From the NCBI RefSeq assembly GCF_900589395.1, contig NZ_UUIS01000061.1, positions 124,001 through 188,000 on the forward strand: DNA of 64,000 nucleotides, given 5' to 3'. Both the position numbers and the translations under genes were made by a program. Origin of the DNA: Pseudomonas viridiflava. GTDB taxonomy: Bacteria > Pseudomonadota > Gammaproteobacteria > Pseudomonadales > Pseudomonadaceae. Shown here in pieces: positions 32,262 to 42,319 of the stretch. Every line of letters starts with the position of its first letter. Positions within the stretch are counted from its first letter, which is position 1. Under the pieces are notes generated by a model. The model was not told where the DNA came from. It made no database searches and saw nothing but the letters and a program-made list of their open reading frames with translations.

Positions 32262-33116
32262 ATGACTGCAAAACTAATCGACGGCAAAGCGATCGCCGCC
32301 AGCCTGCGCCAGCAGATCGCCGAACGTGTCGCCGAACGTCGTCAGCAAGGCCTGCGTACACCCGGCCTCGCGGTGATCCTGGTGGGCAGCGATCCCGCCT
32401 CCCAGGTCTACGTCTCGCACAAACGCAAGGATTGCGAAGAAGTAGGCTTCCTCTCCCAGGCTTATGACCTGCCTGCGACCACCACTCAAGTTGAATTGAC
32501 CGACCTGATCGATCGCCTCAATGACGACGCCGAAGTCGATGGCATCCTGCTGCAATTGCCGCTGCCGGCGCACCTCGATGCCTCGCTGCTGCTCGAGCGC
32601 ATTCGCCCCGACAAGGACGTGGACGGCTTCCACCCCTATAACGTCGGCCGCCTGGCCCAGCGCATTCCGCTGCTGCGCCCCTGCACACCCAAAGGCATCA
32701 TCACCCTGCTGCAAAGCACTGGCGTCGACCTGTATGGCCTGGATGCGGTAGTGGTCGGTGCGTCGAACATCGTCGGTCGGCCCATGGCCATGGAGCTGTT
32801 GCTGGCCGGTTGCACCGTGACCGTGACCCATCGTTTCACCCAGGACCTGGCCGGCCATGTCGCCCGCGCCGACCTGGTGGTGGTGGCCGCTGGCAAGCCA
32901 GGCCTGGTCAAGGGCGAGTGGATCAAGCCCGGCGCCATCGTGATCGATGTCGGCATCAACCGTCAGGCCGATGGCAAGCTGGTGGGCGACGTGGTCTATG
33001 ACACCGCCCTGCCCCGCGCCGGCTGGATTACACCAGTACCCGGCGGCGTGGGCCCGATGACCCGCGCCTGCCTGCTGGAAAACACCCTGTACGCGGCTGA
33101 AACCCTGCATCAATAA
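32262..33116 (+). CDS. folD: Methylenetetrahydrofolate dehydrogenase/cyclohydrolase
   Basis: The protein has 284 residues, the standard length. FolD interconverts 5,10-methylene-, 5,10-methenyl- and 10-formyl-tetrahydrofolate using NADP. Catalytic K54 and Y50 are in SQVYVSHKRK. The nucleotide-binding stretch is VVVGASNIVGRPM and the C-terminal signature is PVPGGVGPMT. The start MTAKLIDGK was chosen over upstream codons by homology. It faces cysS across a shared terminator. Confidence 0.97.
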   Translation: MTAKLIDGKAIAASLRQQIAERVAERRQQGLRTPGLAVILVGSDPASQVYVSHKRKDCEEVGFLSQAYDLPATTTQVELTDLIDRLNDDAEVDGILLQLPLPAHLDASLLLERIRPDKDVDGFHPYNVGRLAQRIPLLRPCTPKGIITLLQSTGVDLYGLDAVVVGASNIVGRPMAMELLLAGCTVTVTHRFTQDLAGHVARADLVVVAAGKPGLVKGEWIKPGAIVIDVGINRQADGKLVGDVVYDTALPRAGWITPVPGGVGPMTRACLLENTLYAAETLHQ

Positions 33117-33132
33117 GGCGTTTTTTGCGTAC

Positions 33133-33162
33133 AAAAAAACGGCACCCGAGGGTGCCGTTTTT
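33133..33162. terminator. Shared terminator of folD and cysS
   Basis: AAACGGCACCC-loop-GGGTGCCGTTT is an 11-bp stem with a tight loop and T runs on both sides. It lies between two convergent genes. Confidence 0.92.
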
Positions 33163-33176
33163 CATTGCAGTACGTA

Positions 33177-34559
<1,383 letters not shown>

Positions 34560-34568
34560 TTTCTACCC

Positions 34569-36263
34569 TCAGCTCCACGAATCGCGAAGCGTTACTGTGC
34601 GGTTGAACACCGGTCGGCCAGGCTGCGAGTCCTTGATGTCGGCGCAGAAGTAGCCTTCGCGTTCGAACTGGAAACGGTCCTCCGGTTGTGCATGGGCCAG
34701 CGAAGGTTCGGCACGACAACCGGTCAGTACTTGCAGGGAGTCGGGGTTGATGTTGTCCAGGAAGCTGGCGCCCTCTTCGGCCTTTTCAGGCGAGGCGGAG
34801 CGGAACAGGCGGTCATACAGGCGCACTTCGCACTCGACGCTTGCAGCGGCCGGCACCCAGTGGATCACGCCCTTGACCTTGCGACCCTCAGGGTTCTTGC
34901 CCAGGGTGTCGGGGTCGTACGAGCAGCGCAGTTCGACGATAGTGCCGTCGGCATCCTTGATCGCTTCGTCGGCACGGATCACATAGCTGCCGCGCAGGCG
35001 CACTTCGCCATTGGGCTCAAGGCGCTTGTAGCCCTTGGGCGGCTCTTCCATGTAGTCGTCGCGATCGATGTAGATTTCGCGGGCAAATGGCAGCTCGCGC
35101 ACGCCCAGGTCTTCCTTGGGGTGACGCGGCAGCTCAAGCGTCTCGACCTGGCCTTCGGGGTAATTGGTGATCACCACCTTGAGCGGGCGCAGGACGCACA
35201 TGGCACGTGGGGCGCTGCGGTCCAGGTCGTCGCGGATGCTGAATTCGAGCATGGCGAAGTCGACCACGCCGTCGGAACGGTTGGTGCCGATCATCTCGCA
35301 GAAGTTACGGATCGAGGCCGGCGTGTAGCCGCGACGGCGGAAGCCCGACAGGGTCGACATGCGCGGGTCATCCCAGCCCTGCACGTGCTTTTCGTCGACC
35401 AGTTGCTTGAGCTTGCGCTTGCTGGTCACCGTGTAGCTCAGGTTCAGGCGTGAAAACTCGTACTGGCGCGGCTTGCAGGGCACCGGCAGGTTGTCCAGAA
35501 ACCAGTCATACAGCGGACGATGGCTTTCGAACTCCAGCGTGCAGATCGAGTGGGTAATGCCTTCGATGGCATCCGACTGACCGTGGGTGAAGTCATAGAT
35601 CGGGTAGATGCACCACTTGTCGCCGGTCTGGTGGTGATGGGCATGCCGAATGCGGTACAGGATCGGGTCGCGCAGGTTCATGTTCGGCGAAGCCATGTCG
35701 ATTTTGGCACGCAGCACACGGGCGCCGTCTTCGAACTCGCCGGCCTTCATGCGCGCGAACAGGTCCAGGTTTTCCTCGACGCTGCGCTCGCGGAACGGGC
35801 TGTTCTTGCCAGGCTCGGTCAGGGTGCCACGGTATTCGCGAGCCTGCTCGGGGGTAAGGTCGTCGACGTAGGCCTTGCCGGCCTTGATCAGCTCGACCGC
35901 CCAGTCGTGCAACTGGTCGAAATACTGCGAGGCATAGCGCACCTCACCGGCCCACTGGAAGCCCAGCCACTTGACGTCACTCATGATGGCGTCAATGTAT
36001 TCCTGGTCTTCCTTGGCCGGGTTGGTGTCGTCGAAACGCAAGTGCGTGGCGCCACCGAACTCGTTGGCCAGGCCGAAGTTCACGCAGATCGACTTGGCGT
36101 GGCCGATGTGCAGATAGCCATTGGGCTCGGGCGGGAAGCGCGTGATGATTTTGCTGTGCTTGCCCGCATCCAGATCGGCCTGCACGATCGGGCGCAGGAA
36201 ATTGGTAGGGACGACAGGGCCTGCCTTTGCGTTCGCAGCGGATTCTGGGGTGGGCTTGCTCAT
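34569..36263 (-). CDS. glnS: Glutaminyl-tRNA synthetase
   Basis: This 564-residue enzyme starts MSKPTPESAANAKAG, preceded by AAGGATCCC. Upstream in-frame codons are not conserved in style and are not used. PPEPNGYLHIGHAKS holds HIGH at 52-55, and VTSKRKLKQ is the KMSKS-like loop. GlnRS of this type charges tRNA-Gln directly. Divergent ppiB starts 230 bases away. Confidence 0.97.
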   Translation of the reverse strand: MSKPTPESAANAKAGPVVPTNFLRPIVQADLDAGKHSKIITRFPPEPNGYLHIGHAKSICVNFGLANEFGGATHLRFDDTNPAKEDQEYIDAIMSDVKWLGFQWAGEVRYASQYFDQLHDWAVELIKAGKAYVDDLTPEQAREYRGTLTEPGKNSPFRERSVEENLDLFARMKAGEFEDGARVLRAKIDMASPNMNLRDPILYRIRHAHHHQTGDKWCIYPIYDFTHGQSDAIEGITHSICTLEFESHRPLYDWFLDNLPVPCKPRQYEFSRLNLSYTVTSKRKLKQLVDEKHVQGWDDPRMSTLSGFRRRGYTPASIRNFCEMIGTNRSDGVVDFAMLEFSIRDDLDRSAPRAMCVLRPLKVVITNYPEGQVETLELPRHPKEDLGVRELPFAREIYIDRDDYMEEPPKGYKRLEPNGEVRLRGSYVIRADEAIKDADGTIVELRCSYDPDTLGKNPEGRKVKGVIHWVPAAASVECEVRLYDRLFRSASPEKAEEGASFLDNINPDSLQVLTGCRAEPSLAHAQPEDRFQFEREGYFCADIKDSQPGRPVFNRTVTLRDSWS

Positions 36264-36495
36264 GGGATCCTTGGGCATACGGTTTCGCGGCCAGGAAGGG
36301 CCGGTCAAATCAAAGCGCCTATCATAGCCGATGCTGTCAAGTGCCTGACAACACACTGAGCGAAAACTGCCGCTTGCAGCGCGGCGGGGATGAGCGAACG
36401 CATAAAAACCCTGAAAAAAGATGTATCGCACACGTTAAACTGCGCGTCAGGGTGACATTACCCCTGTTCATGAATGCCAAGAGAGCGACTTTTTT

Positions 36496-36999
36496 ATGTC
36501 CAAAGTAAAACTGACCACCAACCATGGCGACATCGTTCTGGAACTGAACGCTGACAAGGCGCCGATCACCGCCGCCAACTTCATCGAGTACGTGAAGGCC
36601 GGCCACTACGAAAACACTGTTTTCCACCGTGTGATCGGTAACTTCATGATCCAGGGCGGCGGCTTCGAGCCAGGCATGAAAGAAAAGAAAGACAAGCGCC
36701 CAAGCATCCAGAACGAAGCCGACAACGGCCTGGCCAACAATAAGTACAGCGTTGCCATGGCCCGCACCATGGACCCGCATTCGGCCTCGGCGCAGTTCTT
36801 CATCAACGTCGCCGACAACAGCTTCCTCAACCACAGCGGCAAGAACCCCCAGGGCTGGGGCTATGCCGTATTCGCTGAAGTGGTCGAAGGCACCGACGTG
36901 GTCGACAAGATCAAAGGCGTGAAGACCACCAACAAGGCAGGTCACCAGGACGTACCGGTTGAAGACGTGATCATCGAGAAAGCCGAGATCGTTGAGTGA
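36496..36999 (+). CDS. ppiB: Peptidyl-prolyl cis-trans isomerase B (cyclophilin)
   Basis: The protein has 167 residues and no signal peptide, so it is cytoplasmic. The cyclophilin active site is visible as FHRVIGNFMIQGG with R45, F50, M51 and Q53, followed by FFINVADNSFLN. It catalyses proline isomerisation during folding. It overlaps lpxH by 4 bases (GTGA), so the two are co-translated. Confidence 0.96.
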   Translation: MSKVKLTTNHGDIVLELNADKAPITAANFIEYVKAGHYENTVFHRVIGNFMIQGGGFEPGMKEKKDKRPSIQNEADNGLANNKYSVAMARTMDPHSASAQFFINVADNSFLNHSGKNPQGWGYAVFAEVVEGTDVVDKIKGVKTTNKAGHQDVPVEDVIIEKAEIVE

Positions 37000-37742
37000 T
37001 TCTGCTGATCTCCGATCTTCATCTTGAAGAGGAGCGCCCGGACATTACCCGGGCGTTCCTGGATCTGCTGGCCGGCCCTGCCCGCACGGCCCAGGCGCTG
37101 TATATCCTCGGGGATTTCTTCGAAGTCTGGATCGGCGACGATGCCATGTCACCGTTCCAGGCCTCGATCTGCCAGGCCCTGCGCGCGCTCAGCGACAGCG
37201 GCACCCCCATTTTCCTGATGCACGGCAATCGCGACTTCATGCTCGGCAAGCGCTTTTGCAAGGCGGCCGGCTGCACCTTGCTGCCTGACCCCAGCGTGGT
37301 ACCACTCAATGGCGAGCAGGTCCTGCTGATGCATGGCGACAGCCTGTGCACCCGCGATGTCGGCTATATCAAGATGCGTCGCGTGCTGCGCAACCCACTG
37401 GTGCTGTTCATCCTGCGCCACCTGCCACTGCGCACCCGGCACAGGCTGGCGCGCAAGCTGCGCAATGAAAGCCGCACCCAGGTCAGCATGAAGGCCAACG
37501 ACATCGTCGATGTGACCTCCGATGAAGTGCCGCGCGTGATGCAGCAGCATGGGGTGCGCACCCTGATTCATGGCCACACCCACAGGCCGGCGATCCACAA
37601 GCTGCAAATCGGCGACCACACCGGCCAACGCATCGTACTGGGTGACTGGGACCGCGAGGCCTGGGTCCTGCAGGTCGACGAACACGGGTTCGCCCTGCAC
37701 GCCACAAGCCTTGCGCCCGAGCCCCTGCTACAACTGAGCTGA
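36996..37742 (+). CDS. lpxH: UDP-2,3-diacylglucosamine pyrophosphatase
   Basis: The protein has 248 residues from GTG 36996, coupled to ppiB. LpxH cleaves UDP-2,3-diacylglucosamine to lipid X in lipid A synthesis. Metallophosphoesterase ligands are D7/H9 (ISDLHL), D40 (LGDFFEVWIGDD), N78 (HGNRD), H113 (MHGD) and the HGHTH at 192-196. The last 15 bases overlap the convergent efflux gene, so their 3' ends are antisense. Confidence 0.96.
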   Translation: MILLISDLHLEEERPDITRAFLDLLAGPARTAQALYILGDFFEVWIGDDAMSPFQASICQALRALSDSGTPIFLMHGNRDFMLGKRFCKAAGCTLLPDPSVVPLNGEQVLLMHGDSLCTRDVGYIKMRRVLRNPLVLFILRHLPLRTRHRLARKLRNESRTQVSMKANDIVDVTSDEVPRVMQQHGVRTLIHGHTHRPAIHKLQIGDHTGQRIVLGDWDREAWVLQVDEHGFALHATSLAPEPLLQLS

Positions 37743-38915
37743 GACCTTTTGGCGGTGGGCAAAGCGCAACGCCAGCCAGGTGCCGAGACCGCACGTGCCC
37801 ATGATCAGGCACATCGGTAACGGCGTACCGTCGTACAGCGCGCCCACCAGCGCACTGCAGGCCATGCCCAGCCCGAACTGACACGCCACCGCCAGCCCGG
37901 CCGACGCGCCGGCCTGATGGGGAAAGGCGGCCAGAAGGCTGGCCAGGCAATTGGCCCCCAGCAACCCGGTGATGCTGACATACAGCACCACGCCTGCCGC
38001 CACGGCCGGCAGGCCACCCCAGCCACTGACGCCGACCATCAGCAAGGCCACGCCCGCCAGCGCAGCGACCGTCGTGCCGATACGCAGCAGACGCTGCGGT
38101 CCGAGGCGCCCGACCCACCGGGCGTTGAGCCAGGTGGCAATGATGATGCCCAGGATGTTCAGCCCGAACAGCCAGCCGTAGCCCAGCGGCGACAGGCCAA
38201 AGTAGTCGATGTAGACGAACGGCGAGGCAGTGATGAACGCGAACATGCCGCCAAAACCCAGGCCCATGCACAGGATGTAGCCGATCGCCAGCGGCTGCAC
38301 GGCCAAACGCCCGTAGGCACGAAACACCTGGCCCACCGAGGCGCCGCGCCTGTCGGGCGGCAGGGTTTCCGGAATTTTCCAGGCTACGGCCACAAGGCAC
38401 ACCGCGCAGAACAGCGCCAGCAGCACAAACAGCGAACGCCAGCCCGCCAGCAGCATCAGGTAACCGCCGATCAGGGGTGCCGCCAGGGTCGCCAGCATGC
38501 TCACCAGGTGCATCAGCGATAACACCCGTGCGGCCTCATCGAGGGGAAACAGGTCACGTACCAGGGCGCGTCCCAGCACCGACGCCGCCGCCCCGCCCAG
38601 CGCCTGGAGAAAACGCCAGAACAGCAGATGCTCCACCTGCGCGGCCAGGGCACAGCCGAGGCTGGCGAGCAGGTACAGCACCATGCCGCCCAACAGCAGG
38701 CGCCGCCGCCCGAAGCGGTCCGACAGCGGCCCGTACAGCAGCATGCCCAGGCACAGGCCACCGAGAAAGACCCCGATGGTCATCTGCACCTGGGCATGCG
38801 CGGCGCCAAGGTCGTCGGCAATGGTGGGCAGGCTGGGCAGGTACATGTCGACCGACAGCGGACCGAAGGCCACCAGTGCGGCAAGCAGTATGATCAGGCG
38901 TTGCGGTACGAGCAT
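37728..38915 (-). CDS. Bcr/CflA-type MFS multidrug efflux transporter
   Basis: The protein has 395 residues with about 12 membrane segments. FGPLSVDMYLPSLPTIADDL and LLYGPLSDRFGRRRLLLGGM are signatures of the Bcr/CflA (DHA1) subgroup. It exports drugs such as bicyclomycin or sulfonamides in relatives. GGAG precedes the ATG. A GTTAAC-AA-GTTAAC dyad lies 27 bases upstream of the start and could be an operator. Confidence 0.9.
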   Translation of the reverse strand: MLVPQRLIILLAALVAFGPLSVDMYLPSLPTIADDLGAAHAQVQMTIGVFLGGLCLGMLLYGPLSDRFGRRRLLLGGMVLYLLASLGCALAAQVEHLLFWRFLQALGGAAASVLGRALVRDLFPLDEAARVLSLMHLVSMLATLAAPLIGGYLMLLAGWRSLFVLLALFCAVCLVAVAWKIPETLPPDRRGASVGQVFRAYGRLAVQPLAIGYILCMGLGFGGMFAFITASPFVYIDYFGLSPLGYGWLFGLNILGIIIATWLNARWVGRLGPQRLLRIGTTVAALAGVALLMVGVSGWGGLPAVAAGVVLYVSITGLLGANCLASLLAAFPHQAGASAGLAVACQFGLGMACSALVGALYDGTPLPMCLIMGTCGLGTWLALRFAHRQKVSAQL

Positions 38916-38941
38916 TGCAAACTCCGGCAGGCAGCGATTCC

Positions 38942-38955
38942 GTTAACAAGTTAAC
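38942..38955. promoter_or_regulatory. GTTAAC-AA-GTTAAC dyad upstream of the efflux gene
   Basis: Two GTTAAC palindromes separated by AA lie between the efflux gene and the divergent LuxR-type gene. The position suits an operator. The protein that would bind it is unknown. Confidence 0.35.
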
Positions 38956-39064
38956 TTTTAAACAAGGATCTCTGCAACGCCTGGCAGGCACAGGCAAGAC
39001 GCCAGGCACGCACGAGGCAATAATGCCAACCTGTGCCTGACCACTTGCCTGCGAGGGTTGCCCC

Positions 39065-39727
39065 ATGAATGTGTGTCGCCATGAACTGGCCCGTCACTGC
39101 CTGAACGCCTTCACCCGTCAGGTGCCGGCAGCCCTGGGCGCGTTCTACCGCATCGACGACCAGTTGCAGGCGTGTGATTTCCAGTTGCTGGGCATGCAAC
39201 CGCCAATGCATGACGCCTGGCTGCAGCACTACCGCTGGCTCGACCCGCTGCAACCCAGTGCCTGCGCCGCCATCGGCCAGCCGGTGATTGCCCTGCGCGA
39301 AGGGCTGGCGCATCAGGACGCGGGCAGCGGCGGCCAGTACCAGCAGTTTCTGCGGCGTCACCAGGTGGTCGACGTGGTGGAAGTCATCGCCCAGGTCGAC
39401 GGTCGCCCGCTGCTGGGCATTTCCCTGTTGCGCTGTGAGGGTCAAGGTCTGTTCCAGCCCCATGAACTGGACAGCCTGCTGCCGTTGCACGGGCTGATGC
39501 AAATGGCCGCGCACAGCCTGCCGCAGGCCACCGAAACCGACCGCCTGCAAGGGCTGACCCCGCGTGAACGGCAGATTGCCGTGCTGTTGCAGGACGGCGC
39601 CAGCAACAAGCATCTGGCGCGCCAGCTCGGGCTCGGCCTGCCCACGGTCAAGACCCACCTGATCAACCTGTTTCGCAAGGTCGGCGTGAAAAGCCGTACC
39701 GAACTGGTCAGCCGCCTGTTTCTGTAA
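39065..39727 (+). CDS. LuxR-type transcriptional regulator
   Basis: The protein has 220 residues. The C-terminal LuxR/GerE domain (about 158-220) is LTPRERQIAVLLQDGASNKH then LGLGLPTVKTHLINLFRKVG. The N-terminal 150 residues are unlike the classic acyl-homoserine-lactone domain and carry YRIDDQLQACDFQLLGMQPP. No receiver domain or phosphorylated Asp is visible. It precedes the moaF-SDR genes in the same direction and probably regulates them. Confidence 0.85.
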   Translation: MNVCRHELARHCLNAFTRQVPAALGAFYRIDDQLQACDFQLLGMQPPMHDAWLQHYRWLDPLQPSACAAIGQPVIALREGLAHQDAGSGGQYQQFLRRHQVVDVVEVIAQVDGRPLLGISLLRCEGQGLFQPHELDSLLPLHGLMQMAAHSLPQATETDRLQGLTPRERQIAVLLQDGASNKHLARQLGLGLPTVKTHLINLFRKVGVKSRTELVSRLFL

Positions 39728-39817
39728 AACCACCCGCCTCAACCATCCGGTTGATACCGCCCGTGCTCCTGCCTCGGCACCATCGTGCTCATCATTCACC
39801 GCACGAGCACTTAACCG

Positions 39818-40642
39818 ATGAGCACACAAAACGACTGGATCACCGTCGGCGCCCTGGCCGATGGCTTTGCCACCGAATCCTTCATTCTGCCCAACGTTGT
39901 CGAACTGGCAGGCCAAGCGTTCGAACTCCATTTCGCCAATGGCTGGCAGATCAGCCACCGCTTCGACGCCGAGCAGGTGCACTGGCAGGCGGCCGATGGC
40001 CACAGCACCGGCAGTGCGCCATACCGCGCCACCTCCTTGCGGGCAGGCATCTACCTGGTGGATTTCCTCAAGCATGAAGGCGGCCAGCACTGGTCGATCA
40101 GCCTGGTGCTCGACACCCTGAGCGCTTCGTTCACCGCCGTGATCGGACGCCTGCCCGAAGCCGCCGACACCCGCGAAGGCCTGTATGCCCGCGCCCTGGC
40201 CGGCAAGCAACTGACCGGTGTACAAGCCGAATTCCTGCACGGCAGCCTCAATCAACCCTGGCAGCCAGGCGCCTGCCCGCATGCGCCCACCGATGAACTG
40301 ACCGGTGTGCGCAACCTGTACCGCTACAGCCCCACCGAGGTCTACGAGCATATCTACCTGAACCGCGACTATTACACCTGGCAGTGCATCAAGGGGGTGG
40401 AACAGGGTTTGTGCGACACCGACCGCGCGCATTACTACAAGATTGCCGAGCAACTGTACCTGTTCGTCTGGCGCGAAAAGATCGTGCCGACCCTGGGCCT
40501 GATCGTCATCGACCTGCAGCAGCATCGCAGCGACGGCAAGATCTACGGCTATGCCGGCGACACCTTTGACACGCTGAGCAACTTCCCCGTGGCCTCGTAC
40601 TGCCGCCTGCTCAATGTCACGGAGTACGGCGACGATGCCTGA
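39818..40642 (+). CDS. MoaF-domain protein
   Basis: The protein has 274 residues. DWITVGALADGFATESFILP at the N terminus and TGVRNLYRYSPTEVYEHIYL in the C-terminal half fit the MoaF N- and C-terminal domains (lipocalin-like barrels). MoaF was first noted in the amine (tyramine) regulon of Klebsiella, and its biochemical role is unclear. Its stop is overlapped by 8 bases with the next SDR, so they form one translation unit. There is no signal peptide. Confidence 0.77.
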   Translation: MSTQNDWITVGALADGFATESFILPNVVELAGQAFELHFANGWQISHRFDAEQVHWQAADGHSTGSAPYRATSLRAGIYLVDFLKHEGGQHWSISLVLDTLSASFTAVIGRLPEAADTREGLYARALAGKQLTGVQAEFLHGSLNQPWQPGACPHAPTDELTGVRNLYRYSPTEVYEHIYLNRDYYTWQCIKGVEQGLCDTDRAHYYKIAEQLYLFVWREKIVPTLGLIVIDLQQHRSDGKIYGYAGDTFDTLSNFPVASYCRLLNVTEYGDDA

Positions 40643-41423
40643 CACCATCCTGATCACCGGGGCCGGCACCGGCATCGGCGAGGCCTGTGCCCGGCGCCTG
40701 GCCGCCGACGGCGCCAACCTGGTGCTGGTGGGGCGCCGCCGCGAACCGCTGGCGCGCGTCGCAGCCGACACCGGCGCCCTGGTGCTGGTCGGCGACGCTG
40801 CATGCCCAAGCACCTGGGACGGTTTCATCGCGCAGATTCGTCAGCGTTTCGGCGGCCTCGACGCGCTGCTGGCCTGCGCCGGCGGGCACGGACTGGGCAC
40901 GGCCACCGGCACCAGCCCGCAGGCGTGGCAAGCGGCGCTGCGCAGCAACCTGGACAGCGCGTTCTACAGCGCCCGGGCCTGCCTGCCGCTGCTGATCGAG
41001 CGGCGCGGCAGCATCGTGCTGCTGGGCTCGATCGCCTCGCTGGCGGCCGGCCCTGAAGTGTGCGGCTACACCACCGCCAAGCATGCACTGCTGGGCCTGA
41101 ACCGCTCGCTGGCCCGCGACTACGGGCCGCTGGGCGTACGCGTCAACTGTGTGTGCCCCGGTTGGGTACGCACGCCGATGGCCGATGAAGAAATGCAGCC
41201 ACTGATGACGCACTACGCCGAAGACCTTGACGCCGCCTACGCCAGGGTCACCGCCGACGTGCCGCTGCGCCGCCCGGCCCGGCCGGAAGAAATCGCCAGC
41301 CTGTGCCGTTTTCTGATCAGCAGCGAAGCCAGCATCATCACCGGCGCCACGCTGGTGGCCGATGGCGGCTCCAGCGTCGTGGACGTACCAACGCTGGCCT
41401 ACACCCACCTGGGAGGTGCCTGA
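40635..41423 (+). CDS. Short-chain dehydrogenase/reductase 1
   Basis: The protein has 262 residues. The start is ATG 40635, overlapping moaF by 8 bases. The nucleotide-binding motif GAGTGIG (9-15), NAG-like CAGG and catalytic S132, Y145 and K149 (YTTAK) mark a classical SDR. C-terminal VADGGSSVVD is also typical. The substrate is unknown. Context suggests oxidation or reduction of a carbonyl intermediate. The next SDR is coupled by TGATG. Confidence 0.92.
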   Translation: MPDTILITGAGTGIGEACARRLAADGANLVLVGRRREPLARVAADTGALVLVGDAACPSTWDGFIAQIRQRFGGLDALLACAGGHGLGTATGTSPQAWQAALRSNLDSAFYSARACLPLLIERRGSIVLLGSIASLAAGPEVCGYTTAKHALLGLNRSLARDYGPLGVRVNCVCPGWVRTPMADEEMQPLMTHYAEDLDAAYARVTADVPLRRPARPEEIASLCRFLISSEASIITGATLVADGGSSVVDVPTLAYTHLGGA

Positions 41424-42184
41424 TGCTCGATTTTACCGAACAGACCGTACTGGTCACCGGCGGTGCGCAAGGCATCGGCCAGGCCATCGTCGAAGCCTTC
41501 AGTGCGCAGGGTGCGCGGGTGGTGATTGCCGACCTGAACCTGCAAGGGGCCGAGGCCCTGGCCCACAGCCTGCGCCAGCAAGGGCGGCAGGTTGAGGCCC
41601 AGGGTGTCGACCTGGCTGATCGCGAGGCCATCGTGGCCTTGCTCGGTCGCCTGGACCGGCTTGATGTGCTGGTGCACAACGCCGGCTACTTTCCACTGAC
41701 ACCGTTCGAGCAGATCACCCCGGCCATCCTGCAGCGCACGCTGGACGTCAACCTGTCGGCGCCGTTCTGGCTGACCCAGGCCGCCCTGCCGCTGTTCAGG
41801 CAGCAAGGGCGCGGCACTGTGCTGGTCACCTCCTCGGTCACAGGCCCCCGGGTCGCGTTTCCGGGCCTGAGCCATTACGCCGCCTCCAAGGCCGGGGTCA
41901 ATGGCTTCATCCGCAGCGCCGCCCTGGAACTGGCACCCCTGGGCATCCGGGTCAACGGTGTAGAGCCGGGCATGATCGCCACACCGGCCATGGGCAACCT
42001 GGGTGATAACGGCCTCAGCGAACGCATTGCCAAGGGCGTGCCACTGGGCCGGCTGGGCGCCCCGGCCGACATTGCCAACGCCATGCTCTACCTGGCATCG
42101 GATCTGGCCGCCTATGTCACCGGCCAGACGATCATTGTTGATGGCGGGGCCACGCTGCCCGAGACACTGGCGAGCATCAACTGA
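41423..42184 (+). CDS. Short-chain dehydrogenase/reductase 2
   Basis: The protein has 253 residues with GGAQGIG (13-19), NAG (86-88), the catalytic Ser around 138, Y152 and K156 (YAASK), and VDGGATLPE near the end. It is only distantly similar to SDR 1, so the pair is not a recent duplication. Translation is coupled to SDR 1 by the TGATG overlap. Confidence 0.93.
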   Translation: MLDFTEQTVLVTGGAQGIGQAIVEAFSAQGARVVIADLNLQGAEALAHSLRQQGRQVEAQGVDLADREAIVALLGRLDRLDVLVHNAGYFPLTPFEQITPAILQRTLDVNLSAPFWLTQAALPLFRQQGRGTVLVTSSVTGPRVAFPGLSHYAASKAGVNGFIRSAALELAPLGIRVNGVEPGMIATPAMGNLGDNGLSERIAKGVPLGRLGAPADIANAMLYLASDLAAYVTGQTIIVDGGATLPETLASIN

Positions 42185-42319
42185 AGGCTGGCAAACACAT
42201 ACAAATCCGCCGTCACACTCAGGCAAGACAGCCTGTGGCCTGCTGGCCCTTAATAAGCCCCATCGGCGCCGCGCTTCACGGCGCGGCCGTTGAGTCTTCA
42301 TTACCTTTGGGCCTGCACC

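Noticed and set aside
38951..40828. 625-codon leftward ORF over the LuxR-type and moaF genes
   Set aside because: The plus-strand genes here have clear motifs. The opposite frame has none.
42262..42290. GCCGCGC/GCGCGGC hairpin before the FAD oxidase gene
   Set aside because: It lacks a T run and the GC-rich context makes such stems common.
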